Positions 11,460 to 22,685 of a DNA stretch of 64,000 bases are shown here, in pieces. The notes under the pieces were generated by a model that worked only from the letters and a program-made list of their open reading frames with translations, ran no database searches and was not told where the DNA came from. The stretch's first letter is position 1. Every line of letters starts with the position of its first letter. The DNA is from Cryptomeria japonica. Lineage: Eukaryota > Streptophyta > Pinopsida > Cupressales > Cupressaceae. The stretch spans positions 62,988,614 to 63,052,613 of the forward strand of contig NC_081408.1 in NCBI RefSeq assembly GCF_030272615.1, written 5' to 3'. A program made the position numbers and the translations under genes.

Positions 11460-14360
11460 TGTAATGTCCCCTACTAGGTCTAGCTTTGTTTTCTCCATAA
11501 TTAATCCATCTCAACATACTTATGACTTAAACTAAATTGATTAGGAGACAAACTATCTTAAATATTGCATTTTTCAACTTCTCAGATACCGATAGTCATA
11601 ACAGAGAAACATAGTCTTCTTTCTAATATTGAATTAATAATTCAATTTGGTTTGTAATCTTATATTTACTTGTTCATTCAAAGAAAAATCACAGTAGAAC
11701 ATACAAAAATTACTTTTTTCAGATTATACATATGCAGTGGAAACAAGATTTATTCAATTGCAACTTATATGGTTTATAACATTTTTTTTCCTTTAATAAC
11801 CATAGTTGGTAGCACAAGGAATGATCCGGTTAGCCCATCCATCCCACTCTGGATCCAAAGGCAGTCATTATGCCCCTTTGGCTTACTATTAGTGGTGTGG
11901 GTCTTATCCCCGCAATTCATTCCTTGTCTCACCCTACAGTTATTAAACCAAGGAAGTTTCAGATTGTAGAGGGGCTTATTAATTGCTAGTCCCAGGCCCA
12001 GTAGTAGTCATATGCCCTGCTGGCCTACTGATCTTACATGGATCAGTAGGTGGACAATTGAGACAGTTATCCTCCTCTCCCAACCACTCTGCCTTCTCGG
12101 CATTTTAAGTAAATTAGTGAGTAGATTCATTTTTATTGTTATTGACATAAGATTGTATGGTATGTTTTAGTTTCAGATCTGTAAAATAATCTATCAGTAT
12201 TTTAGCAGTTCGCTTTATCCAATTTATGTATAATCTTATGGTTATTATATCAGGTGAATAGAAAAGGAAATCATTAAGGAGCTCACTTATGCCATTTGTG
12301 GTTTAACTTTAATAATAATCTACTTAGGTATATCAAAATATATTAGACGTACTGTGAAAGTCTAGTGTCAATTCCTTAGCATAACATTATTCATATTTAT
12401 TACTATTATAAACTGCTTATGCATATCAGATTGTGACCACTTGGGATCGTAAATACATATATGACATTAAGTTTAATTACTAGAAATGCATTGCTCTATC
12501 AATTCACATACATAGTTGCAATTTAATATGTTATACAAGTTGAATGATGAATAATTACGGTTTAATACAAGCACATGCGAATTTGGCATTATAACCATAA
12601 ATTTAAACACTGTCGTGCATTATAACTTGTTTGTATCGTTTAACCAGTCGAGCATATTTTCTGAGTATGCCACATATAGTAAGTTACTGAAAACTATATA
12701 GTAGATTTGTTACAGTTATAATTAGTTGTGTGAAATGGTTTAACATTCGTGACATACTGAAGTGATTTCTATCATACTTTAGATACACATATTACTCTTT
12801 GCAATATCTTAGCAACAATTATTACCATTCCTTTAGGAGATGAAGACATACCTGAAACGTCTTCTTTCTGAATTTCTTTGGTTGTTTTATACCCCTATCG
12901 TGTTAGTCAGGGTGTAGATGTGGACTGAGGCAGCAACAGTGGTGTCAGAGTCCTTCCTTTCTCCAGTAATCCCTTATCCTTAATACTTTGTTTTCTTCTC
13001 CACCAATGTAATGCCCTTTGGCAAGAGACACACCCTTTCACCATTAGCACCTTTTGAAAGAGTGCAACTCTTCATTATTTTTGCCCTTTGGAAAGGACAT
13101 AATCTTTTATAATCAGATTTGCACTTCTTATTTAAATCAGATCTGCGCTTCTCATATTTCAAATTCTCCTGCCATCAAATGAGTTTCTCTTCTCCCTTTT
13201 ATATCTCATGTTTGAGGAAGTCACAACTTATCATTTCATGCCTTTTGACCTTTCATTAACTTTAATCAAATTTTAATTATATTTAATTATATTCTTTTAT
13301 ATTTTAATTATATTTAATTATATTTCCTTAGTCTAGTGTCAATTCCTTAGCATAACATTATTCATATTTATTACTATTATAAATTGCTTATGCGTATTAG
13401 ATTGTGACCACTTGGGATCGTAAATACATAGATGACATTAAGTTTAATTACTAGAAATGCACAGCTCTGTCAATTCACATACATAGTTGCAGTTTAATAT
13501 GTTATATAGGTTGAATGATGAATAATTACGGTTTAATACAAGCACACACGAATTTGGCATTATAACCATAAATCTAAACACTGTCGTGCATTATAACTTG
13601 TTTGTATTGTTTAACCAGTCGAGCATATTTTCTGAGTATGCGACATACAGTAAGTTACTGAAAACTATATAGTAGATTTGTTACAGTTATAATTAGTTGT
13701 GTGAAATGGTTTAACATTCGTGACATACTGAAGTGATTTCTATCATACTTTAGATACATGTATTACTCTTTGCAATATCTTAGCAACAATTATTACCATT
13801 CCTTTAGGAGATGAAGACATACCTGAAACATCTTCTTTCTAAATTTCTTTGGTTGTTTTATACCCCTATCATGTTAGTCAGGGTGTAGATGTGGACTGAG
13901 GCAGCAACAATGGTGTCAGAGTCCGTCCTTTCTCCGATAATCCCTTATCCTTAATACTTTGTTTTCTTCTCCACCAACGTAATGCCCTTTGGCAAGAGAC
14001 ACACCCTTTCACCATTAGCACCTTTTGAAAGAGTGCAACTCTTCATTATTTCTGCCCTTTGGAAAGGACATAATCTTTTATAATCAGATCTGCACTTCTT
14101 ATTTAAATTAGATCTGCGCTTCTCATATTTCAAATTCTCCCCCCATCAAATGAGTTTCTCTTCTCCCTTTTATATCTCATGTTTGAGGAAGTCACAACTT
14201 ATCATTTCATGCCTTTTGACCTTTCATTAACTTTAATCAAATTTTAATTATATTCAATTATATTCTTTTATATTTTAATATTAATTTTAATATTTATTCT
14301 TTTGTATTTTAATTTTATTATTATTTATTATTAAATTTTATTTCAAAGTGGGACATTACA
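11460..14360. mobile_element. Solo LTR, 2,901 bp, TSD GGGAG
   Basis: Perfect terminal inverted repeats TGTAATGTCCC / GGGACATTACA bound the sequence, and the identical 5-bp GGGAG flanks it at 11,455-11,459 and 14,361-14,365. No internal coding sequence, PBS or PPT is present, so this is an LTR left after recombination between the two LTRs of a full element. It contains a 971-bp tandem duplication. The termini resemble those of plant Ty3/gypsy LTRs; the family is not determined. Confidence 0.88.
12361..14285. repeat. 971-bp tandem duplication inside the solo LTR
   Basis: Unit 1 (12,361-13,331) and unit 2 (13,332 to about 14,285) match almost base for base with scattered substitutions. Both start 'tctagtgtcaattccttagc' and end in AT-rich sequence. 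Each unit has a 60-codon minus-strand frame (13,162-12,980 and 14,133-13,951) differing at a few residues. Because the duplication is young, shared openness is weak evidence for a peptide. Confidence 0.92.
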
Positions 14361-14365
14361 GGGAG

Positions 14366-15060
14366 ATTAAGTTTTGTGATTACAATCATATCAACAAATT
14401 TCATTGAAATTACACTAGAAAGATAACAATCATGCACTCAAATATTATGGTCTTTAAAAGGTGTTGCAGAGGACTTGTAGTGTAGTAGCATACAAATTAG
14501 AGTTACCTATTTCAACAAATACGTCTAGTTTTTCATGTTTCATTTTTGTAGAAATTTAATAGACAAAAGAGTTGTAACATATGAAAGGAGAGAAAAATAA
14601 TTGTTGATCTTGAAACAATTCTTCAAACAGGCGCTATGTAAGAAATAATTCAATGAATTTGTAATTTTGTGGACAAAACAGTATGTAAGAAAGCATTCAA
14701 TAATTATGTGGTAAAAGGATTGTGTGGATAGGAAATTATCCAATGAATTTGTGCTCAAAGATATGTGTGGATGAGATCATCCAATAAATTTGTGATCAAG
14801 TGATATCAGATATTGACAGCAATGTGAGGTTGATGATTTTGAGCTAAATTCGGGGGTCATATGGACCTATTTTTAATAGTAGTTAATATTAAAAATCTTC
14901 TTCCAATGAATTTTCTTTCATCCTAAATTAAATGTAACAATTGAAAAGATTAAAATTCTTCAAAACTACAATTCTAATTTTTATCCTATAATTTATAAAT
15001 CTAGTCTATATAGTACATCCTAACACCCTATGTGGATAGATTGGCACTCAATATTTTTAT
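14366..15060 (-). repeat. Second copy of the P450 5' flank
   Basis: 14,560-14,830 repeats the ~45-bp unit array found upstream of P450 copy 1. Then 'gatatcagatattgacagcaatgtgaggttgatg' parallels 8,120-8,150, and the stretch near 15,000-15,045 parallels 8,865-8,905. No P450 coding sequence adjoins it: the solo LTR ends at 14,360 and only about 180 bases of other sequence lie between. So it is a detached promoter-side fragment of a fourth P450 copy. Confidence 0.6.
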
Positions 15061-15584
15061 TTCCTTATTTTTATTTTCATAAACTGAGAACATATGTCCT
15101 TGAAAGAGTGGTCACAAATTCAAATCCCACAAGGAGGTAAGGTATGCACACTTTGTTATGCCTCATTTGTAGCGTAGTTAAGTGCCTCCCACAAGGAGTA
15201 TGAGGTAGTCCCATATTGCTCTAACCCATTTGTAGACCCATGTATAGATTTCTAGCATTGTGGACTATTAAAAGATCATTTCCTTTCTTATTGTCTATAC
15301 AATTAGATTCTATCGGGATTTCTTGAGCATCATAGTTATTCTCCTTTCAAAACGACATGGTAGTAGCTATTCTCCTTGTAAAACGACATGCTAAGCCATA
15401 ATAATCTAACATCATGGCCCATCCCCTATACAATAACATGATGGCATCAATATGATGAGAGGAGTGTACGCTACACGAATGTTTTAGTAGCTGACATTTC
15501 ATCTTGTTCCCCATTTTCGACTATGGCTACAAAGTGATGTGGGCTTGGACGTTGTCCATTTTTAAAAAATGATGGAGAATAAAA
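15061..15584. other. No gene seen; possible SINE-like patch
   Basis: On the minus strand 15,100-15,240 contains GGGATTTGAATTTGTGACC, loosely like a pol III B box, and repeated 'ctccttgtggga' motifs, which recall tRNA-derived SINEs. No A box, tail or TSD could be placed. The rest is unassigned AT-rich DNA. Confidence 0.25.
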
Positions 15585-15762
15585 TGTTGTAAAAATTGTG
15601 GTGTTTTCATTTACATGTGATATTTGACATACAAAAACATCTCTATTTTTGTATGTTTGAGTCACCTAATAAGTTTGGTATTTTTTGGCTTTATTATTTA
15701 AAAAGTTACCAAATGGAATATGACTTTTTGATTGAAATTTTATTTAAAGATGATTATGTTGG

Positions 15763-15797
15763 GTATGTGCACAAAGATGGTGATCAGAAAAGTGGAC
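15763..15797 (+). repeat. Left arm of transposon inverted repeat
   Basis: The core GTGCACAAAGATGGTGATCA plus 'gaaaagtgg' matches the reverse complement of 33,806-33,840 at nearly every position. No other copy was noticed in the window. The inverted orientation, about 18 kb apart with matching subterminal motifs inside, is what ties the two ends into one element. Confidence 0.65.
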
Positions 15798-15829
15798 ACC
15801 ACCCAAAAAAAAATGGAAAAGCAAGCAGC

Positions 15830-16029
15830 ACGTACACGGTTTTCAAATTGAAATTCCTGCATACGCGCTTAGGTTTGTTCTTCTTGAGCCTAGAGAAGAT
15901 AGCGCATACACGCTGCTTTTCGGAAAATGAGCACATATGCGCTACGCATAGGAAAATGAGCGCATATGCGCTACTCATAGGAAAATGAGTGCATACGTGC
16001 TAATAATCCAAATATAACCACGTACATGG
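15830..16029. repeat. Left subterminal motif array
   Basis: Copies of CATAYGYGCT at about 15,860, 15,905, 15,934, 15,963 and 15,992. The last three are exactly 29 bp apart, within units that also carry 'cataggaaaatgag'; the core AGCGCATATGCGCT is palindromic. In known CACTA elements subterminal repeats bind the element-encoded TNPA-type protein. That role here is inference. Confidence 0.6.
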
Positions 16030-16159
16030 TGCCTGGTAAAAAAAGTTTTTAAAGAAAAACTAGGTCTCATTTACTCATGAATAGCACATTTTTTACTTTG
16101 TTTTTTTTTCATTTCCTCTCCTAAACCATGAACGAGGTGGTAGATTTGTCCTCCAAGCT

Positions 16160-18762
16160 ATGGATCAAGGTTAGTTTTTATTTATTTTTGTCTTTCTTTC
16201 TCGTTTGTTCAATTTGTTTTACATTTTGAATTTAGTTTAATAATTTTGATTAGGTTTTTTCATTTTTTGTTTCAAAAACTAGATTCTTCTAATCTAGAAC
16301 AAGAACAACCAAATGCACCTCCTGAAAACCCACAAGAACAACCAAATGCACCTGCTAAAAACAAACAAGAACAACCCCCAATTCCTCCTTTTGACCACAC
16401 ACTCAAAACACAGGAGCAATTAATTAATCAGTTAGGACAAAATACGTCTAAAATCAATAGACTGATTGTTAAATTGAAAAATTCTGAACTTGAGCATCAT
16501 CAATCCCTCGCCACTAGCCTAGAAACATTAGATAGTGGTGCCATAGTTTTTTCCACACAAATTACCAAATGGGGAAGCTTTAGGGATAGGTGTCATCAAT
16601 TCTATGCCGACGGGCTATCATATGATGGAGTAAAAACCAAAAATATTACTAAACAACAAATATGTGCCATTTTTGTTGATCCCAAAACTGGTTAGTCATT
16701 ACCTCTTAATGCTTAGAGGTTTACCATACATTGGTGTACCAATGTGCAGATGAAGAATCTTTTTTGGCAGAGGTGGTGGATGGTCTTTGATGATCCACCT
16801 TGTAATAATTATGAGGTGCTATTATATTTTTTGAGAAAAGTATATTGTGAGTTTGTGCTCAATGTGTGCCCAAACTATTTTGACATGTGACAGTTCCATG
16901 GTAGAGGTGGTGTCTCTACCCAAGATAGACCTGGAGCCCGTAGGTGATTACTCGCGGAGAGTCGCCGCACCCTAGCACCCAAACCCAAGGTGCATCAGGT
17001 TGTCCCAGTAGAGCTAAAAGATTCGATGGAGCTACAGACTCTTCAAGCGGCCACAACATTGACTGGTGCCATCATCTAGCATGGGACGTCATTAGCACAC
17101 CCTATTATATTGGATGATAAGCCATTAGGTGGCGATAGAGAGCCCATCCAACATATGTGTATCAGTTGCTCGGGGATATGCTTAGGGATAGATGATGCAG
17201 CTGGTGTAGATGGATCCTCATCTCATCTGTGCATAATTTGCAGGAGTAGATGTTAGGCCCACATGACTGAGGATTTCGCGCTGACAGATGAGTTGATGGA
17301 CATGGTGTTTGCCCACGAGCCATAGACACAAGTGTGTTGATTTGAATTCATATCATTTTATTTATCAGTAACTTTAAATTTGTAATTACATAAATGAATT
17401 ATAATTTATACATCCATTTAAATTGAGACAAATAATATGCATTTCAAGATGCAGTAGCGGTATCCCATACTCCTCCCCCAGTTACTATACCTGCAACTTC
17501 GATGCTTGAGGTATAAATTTTGTAACATGTTAAAATAGAATATTACACTTTGAATTCAAAAAAATACAAGATATACTAACTATCTTTAATGCTTGGTCCA
17601 ATTTCTGGTTTGTAGGTGTTGACAGGGGATGAAATGTCCCAAATTGATGACATCATGCTCTCAGCGATCGATTTTGGTCTACAAGGCTATATGGTATCAT
17701 ATTTTGTACAACCCTTTTTATGTATTATTTTGATGGAATATTGAAGTCATTTCATTTTAGATTTTAAAAATTATGTTTAATTTATTATCTGTACTAATAT
17801 CTCATGTTAATTTTGTTATTTTAGGGTACCCCCTCCGTGTCTAGGGCTTGTCCTAAGAAAAAGAATTCCTTGAAGACACCAAAATGTGGGAAGAAGGTAA
17901 TTGAACACATTTTTAGTTGTAAAATTGTTTGAAAATGTTGAAATCAAGTATTAGTTGGGGTTTGTAGATTGATTAGTGTTTTTTGTCTATTTTACATATA
18001 CAATGGCCATTGAGCTATGTGGATTTGTTGAATGCACCTGATTCGCCTGTGGATCAAGAGATGGCAGAGCTATGTATCTCTACTTTATTTTCTTGATTTC
18101 ATGATTATATGCATGCGTACATGTGAACTTCTGATATATTATAATCTTATAATTTTTTCATACAGGAAATATCTATACCTATTTCATCAATGGCGAACCC
18201 TCGTCCGTGCACTGGAGAAGCATCTGAGGATCCAGTACACTTTTGTTTGATATGTAAAATTAATTGTTTTTAGCCTTCAATACTTATCATTATATTAATT
18301 GTATTTAATCTTTGAACATTTTTTGCATAGGTAATAGCGACAGTTTCTACATTGATGGTGAGCCATCCTCAGTCCATTGAAGAAGCATCTCAGGCACAGG
18401 TATGTCATTATTCTCTCTATTATAGCTTTTAAGTTTTTTTGATATATTTATGGTAGTACATTGTATTAATTGTACATTTAATCTACAATAGACCCCTTTG
18501 CGGTATGGCCATAACGTGGATCCATTTAAGTATGTCTTCAAGAAAACTCCTAAGAATGACAAGGAGAGGAGAGTGAAGACATTAGCTCCTAGAGCAGTCG
18601 ATGAGGTAATCTTCATTTCAATTGCAAAGAAATTAAAGTTAAATGCATAGTTACGTTGTTAATTATGAACTATTTTCTACAAAAGAATTCTAACTTGGCT
18701 TTTGAATTGTGGTTTTGGAGCCATCGAAGAGGCTTTATTTTGATGATCCACCACAAGTTTAG
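16160..18762 (+). pseudogene. Decayed multi-exon transposon gene, unknown family
   Basis: Model: exon 1 from ATG at 16,160 to 16,169 (donor gttagt), then a long exon 2 from 16,283 to about 17,335. Exon 2 reads in one frame through roughly seven nonsense codons, most explicable as C-to-T or G-to-A changes. It starts with three QEQPNAP-type repeats, then a helical stretch, WGSFRDRCHQFYADG, KNLFWQRWW and two CxxCxxxC clusters (CISCSGIC and CIICRSRC). Mini-exons follow: 17,449-17,510, 17,616-17,693, 17,825-17,896, one near 18,005-18,070 with eroded splice sites, 18,166-18,236, 18,331-18,399, 18,492-18,605 and 18,721-18,762 (stop TAG). Most are bounded by AG and GT in phase 0. The many-small-exon structure recalls tnpA of En/Spm, but no sequence homology is claimed. 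The stops make it non-functional here. Confidence 0.5.
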
Positions 18763-19284
18763 GATCATATAGTGTTAGTTATGGTCATAGAAAGACCAAT
18801 ACATGTAGCTATGTTCTAGATTTTTATTGTTTAGAGATTTGGACATGGCATATGCCACAGTTTTGTAATACTTGTATTGATTTGGCAGACATGCGTTTTT
18901 TATATATATATAAATATCTATATTCGATCCAATAAATGTGTACTGAGTTCATTATTTTGTATTCATTGTATTTTGTGGTTGTCCTTTCATTAATTTAAAT
19001 GAATATTTGTATATGTAATAAACAATATGAATATAAACAACAAAAATATATGATATAAAACATTGCAATCGTGGAATATGATTTGATAAAATTTCTAAAA
19101 TGTTGAATTAACCCTATAAAACTCCTTGTATTCAGTTCATTATTGTGTATTCATTGTATTTGGTGGCTTCCCTTTTATAAATTTAAATGAATATTTGCAT
19201 ATGTAATCAACAATATGAATATAAACAACAATATGTGTTTGGTGCGAGAGCACCCTCACGCTTGCAATGGTCAAATTTTGTTCG
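18763..19284. other. 3' flank of the transposon gene, no gene
   Basis: AT-rich. AATAAA at 18,931-18,936 is a plausible poly(A) signal about 170 bases after the last exon. A diverged direct repeat ('attcattgtattt.gtgg..tcc' with 'tttaaatgaatatttg.atatgtaat') occurs at about 18,960-19,025 and 19,148-19,210. Confidence 0.4.
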
Positions 19285-19926
19285 TCGTGTGCACAAACCA
19301 ACATCATGAGCATGTCTGGGTGGGCAGGTTTATGCTAGGCATGCCCCTGTCATGCATCCCAAAGCGTTGGAACATCAAGAATCATACCATACCGGTGTGA
19401 TCTCTCAAGTGCCTTGAGTCCAAAAAATTGTCAAAATTTGATGGACTATTTCTTCAAATCTAGAACATATATGGTTGATTTGTTTGAACTCGTGGGGTTG
19501 CGTGACACACCTCTACAATGGCCTAACTCATTTTTTGACGAGTCAAAGCCATTTTCAATTGGTAGCATTTTTTCGCCTGCTGCAAAAACCGTCAGTTGCA
19601 TGCAATGCAAAGTTGTTAGATTGGCTACAATTGATTCGGTTTATCGTGTGCACAAACCAATGTCACGAGTGCATCTGGGTGGGTAGGTTTATGCTAGGCA
19701 TGCCCCTATCATGCATCCTAAAGCACTGGAACATCAAGAGTCATACCGTACTGGTGCGATCTCTCAAGTGCCCTAAGTCCAAAAAATTGTCAAAATTTGA
19801 TGGACTATATCTTCAAATCCATGACACATATGATCGATCTGTTTGAATGTGTGGGGTCACATGAGGCTCCTCTACAATGGCCTGTCTCAGTTTTTGATGA
19901 CTCAGAGCCATTTTCAATTGGTAGCT
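19285..19926 (+). repeat. 364-bp-period direct repeat inside the transposon
   Basis: The segment starting 'cgtgtgcacaaaccaacatc' at 19,285 recurs at 19,649 ('cgtgtgcacaaaccaatgtc'). Both run for about 280 bases to 'ccattttcaattggtagc' (ends near 19,566 and 19,926). An 80-bp spacer without a second copy lies between. Frames open across it (19,215-19,400, 19,414-19,686 and 19,475-19,846) change reading frame between the copies and show no motif. I read it as a non-coding internal repeat. Confidence 0.8.
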
Positions 19927-20205
19927 AGAACTAAAACTAAAAACTATGTCTATAAACCGCGTACATGCTACATTAATAACCACGTATATGCTGTTAGTCC
20001 ATAAAATGTTGACAAGCCCAACAATATTCTTTTTTTCCATTATGGACTAATAAGTAGCTCGTACGCATTCCTAAACTGGAAAAAATAGGCTCAGTACAAG
20101 TAATAATTACCACGTACACACTCCTTTGCCTTAAAAAAGTTATGGTAGGACAGTGAACTAATAGTTTCAGTATCCCATACATGCTATTGGTAGTAGAAAA
20201 GATGT
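19927..20205. repeat. Dispersed subterminal-type motifs
   Basis: Several short motifs of the type CRTACATGCT / CGTATATGCTG / CGTACACACT are spread between about 19,958 and 20,190 ('gcgtacatgct', 'cgtatatgctg', 'cgtacacactc', 'catacatgct'). They resemble the left subterminal array but are not regularly spaced. No coding frame of interest. Confidence 0.45.
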
Positions 20206-20209
20206 GAAT

Positions 20210-20224
20210 GAAAATAGAGGGAGG

Positions 20225-20279
<55 letters not shown>

Positions 20280-21105
20280 GAGAGTAGGGTGGAGGTAGAG
20301 AGGAGGGGGGGCAGAAGGGAAGGAGGGAGGGAGAGAGGGAGAGAAGAGGGGGGAGGGTAGGAGATATGAAGGGATATGGAGGAAGGGAGAGGGAGAGTAG
20401 GGGCAGGGAGGGAGAGGAGAGGGGAGAGGGAGNNNNNNNNNNNNNNNNNNNNNNNNNNNNNNNNNNNNNNNNNNNNNNNNNNNNNNNNNNNNNNNNNNNN
20501 NNNNNNNNNNNNNNNNNNNNNNNNNNNNNNNNNNNNNNNNNNNNNNNNNNNNNNNNNNNNNNNNNNNNNNNNNNNNNNNNNNNNNNNNNNNNNNNNNNNN
20601 NNNNNNNNNNNNNNNNNNNNNNNNNNNNNNNNNNNNNNNNNNNNNNNNNNNNNNNNNNNNNNNNNNNNNNNNNNNNNNNNNNNNNNNNNNNNNNNNNNNN
20701 NNNNNNNNNNNNNNNNNNNNNNNNNNNNNNNNNNNNNNNNNNNNNNNNNNNNNNNNNNNNNNNNNNNNNNNNNNNNNNNNNNNNNNNNNNNNNNNNNNNN
20801 NNNNNNNNNNNNNNNNNNNNNNNNNNNNNNNNNNNNNNNNNNNNNNNNNNNNNNNNNNNNNNNNNNNNNNNNNNNNNNNNNNNNNNNNNNNNNNNNNNNN
20901 NNNNNNNNNNNNNNNNNNNNNNNNNNNNNNNNCAGAGAGGTAGAGAGAGGGAGAGAGGGGGAGAAGAGGGCGAGGGTGAGAGGGAAGAAGGGGTATGGGA
21001 GAAGGGAGGGAGGAGAGAGAGAGAGGGAGTAGGGGGAGAGATAGAGGGAGCAAGAGAGGGAGAGAAGAGGGGGGAGGGAAGGAGGGAGAGGGGGAGAGAG
21101 GGAAG

Positions 21106-21180
<75 letters not shown>

Positions 21181-21272
21181 AGAGAGAGAGGTAGAGGGAG
21201 GGAGAGAGGGAGAGAAGAGGGGGGGAGGGTGGGAGAGAAGAAGGGGTATGGAGGAAGGGAGGGGGAGATATA

Positions 21273-21327
<55 letters not shown>

Positions 21328-21523
21328 AGGGAAGGAGGGAGAGGGAGGGAAGGAGGGAGAGGGAGAGAGGCGGGAAGGAGGGAGAGGGAGAGGGGAGAGG
21401 GAAGGAGGGAGAGGGAGAGAGAGGGAGAGAGAGAGAGGGGGGAAAGGAAGGTAGAGAGAGGGAGAGATGTAGAGGGAGGGAGAGAGGGAAAGAAGAGGGG
21501 GGAGGGTGGGAGAGAAGAAGGGC

Positions 21524-21569
<46 letters not shown>

Positions 21570-21909
21570 GAGAGAGAGAGAGAGGAGGGGGGAGGGAAGG
21601 AGGGAAGGAGGGAGAGGGAGGGAAGGAGGGAGAGGGAGAGAGAGGGAAGGAGGGGAGAGGGAGAGAGAGAGGGAAGGAGGGAGAGGGTGAGAGAGGGAGA
21701 GAGAGAGAGGGGGCGAAAGGAAGGTAGAGAGAGGGAGTGATGTAGAGGGAGGGAGAGAGGGGAAAGAAGAGGGGGGAGGGTGGGAGAGAATAAGGGCTAT
21801 GGAGAGAGAGAGAGAGAGAGAGGGGGGGGGAATTTAAGGTAGAGAGAGGGAGAGAGGTAGAGGGAGCGAGAGAGGGAGGGAGAGGGGAAGGTGGGAGAGA
21901 AGAAGGGAT

Positions 21910-21965
<56 letters not shown>

Positions 21966-22280
21966 GGGGAGGGAATAGTAGGGGGAGGGAGAGATGAGGA
22001 GGGGCAGAAGGGAAGGAGGGTAGGAGAGAGGGAGCGAAGAGGGGGAAGGATGGGATAGAAGAAGGGGTATGAAGGGAGAGGGAGAATAGGGAGATGGAGG
22101 GAGAGGAGAGGGGAGAGGGAGAGGGAGAGAAAGAGGGGGGAGGGGGAGGGAGAGAGAGGGAGAGAGAGGGAGAGAGAGAGCGGCGAGGGAAGGTAGAGAG
22201 AGGGAGAGAGGTAGAGGGAGGGAGAGAGGGAGAGAAGAGGGGGGAGGGAAGGAGGCAGAGGGAGAGAGAAAGGACACAAG
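20210..22280 (+). repeat. Purine-rich (GA/GGGA) repeat block
   Basis: Almost pure A/G on the plus strand, combining (GA)n microsatellite runs with longer units. A landmark 'gggagagaagaggggggaggg...gaagggNtatggag' recurs near 20,350, 20,985, 21,215, 21,490, 21,765, 21,885 and 22,040, so there is a higher-order minisatellite. Long open frames on both strands (Arg/Glu/Gly on plus, Ser/Leu/Pro on minus) are compositional artefacts. An AT microsatellite interrupts at 21,270-21,296. Related units reappear at 31,905-32,090 and 33,085-33,290, on the other side of the inserted LTR element. Confidence 0.92.
20433..20932. other. Assembly gap, 500 N
   Basis: Exactly 500 undetermined bases within the purine-rich repeat, a conventional gap size, so the true length is unknown. 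The array is therefore likely longer or shorter than shown. Confidence 0.99.
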
Positions 22281-22465
22281 ACACCATATGACTTGGTAGC
22301 GTCCTAAAATTGTGACACTTGCAATTTCGACTGCATTTGGGTCTTCACAATGGCGATGCAACAATGAACCTGAATGGAGACCCCGAAACTTGTTCATGAC
22401 ACCAAAAACTGCATTTTTCAGCACCCTGGCCTGATCCTCCTTGCACCCTGCTATCCCTGGAGGTG

Positions 22466-22558
22466 GGACTATGGCACCTAGTGCCCTGGTCCTTCAGGAC
22501 TAGGGTGCCCAGCACCCTGGTCCCCCAGGACCATGGCACCCAGTGCCCTGGTCCCTGG
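22466..22558. repeat. Three 31-bp near-palindromic units in the 5' LTR
   Basis: Units start GGAC at 22,466, 22,497 and 22,528. Each reads GGACYAKGGYRCC then YAGYRCCCTGGTCC, able to pair with itself. The 3' LTR has the same array at 30,781, 30,812 and 30,843. The element at the right edge of the window has two similar units at 63,116 and 63,148. The position upstream of the TATA box fits an enhancer-like or duplex-structured U3 repeat, but function is inferred. Confidence 0.8.
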
Positions 22559-22677
22559 CCCTATTTTGGGCCCGGTCTCTTTTGGGGCTTCGGGTCTTTA
22601 AGTTTGCAATTCGGGAAATATTGTTTCCTGGTCGGCCCAAGGTTGGAAAAATCAGTCTTTCAACCCTAATTGGCAAG

Positions 22678-22685
22678 TATATAAA
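22678..22685 (+). promoter_or_regulatory. TATA box of the 5' LTR
   Basis: TATATAAA in an otherwise GC-moderate context, matched at 30,993-31,000 in the 3' LTR. Transcription would start about 30 bases downstream and so define the U3/R border near 22,710-22,720. Confidence 0.65.

Noticed and set aside
12980-14133. Twin 60-codon minus-strand frames conserved in both 971-bp units
   Set aside because: The units are recent duplicates inside a solo LTR, so shared openness needs no selection; no motif.
15100-15240. tRNA-derived SINE
   Set aside because: Only a weak B-box-like stretch; no A box, tail or TSD could be found.
15596-15988. 130-codon plus-strand frame
   Set aside because: Spans the transposon subterminal repeats; openness depends on repeat units and the exon model starts downstream at 16,160.
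15763-16029. CRISPR-like array of short repeats
   Set aside because: 29-bp-period units are contiguous with no unique spacers, in plant DNA within a transposon end.
19215-19846. Overlapping frames of 61-123 codons
   Set aside because: They cross a 364-bp-period direct repeat and use different frames in the two copies; no protein similarity.
20184-22424. Long open frames on both strands (Ser/Leu/Pro or Arg/Glu/Gly rich)
   Set aside because: They arise from purine-rich tandem repeats, overlap in several frames and some run through the N gap; no protein family.
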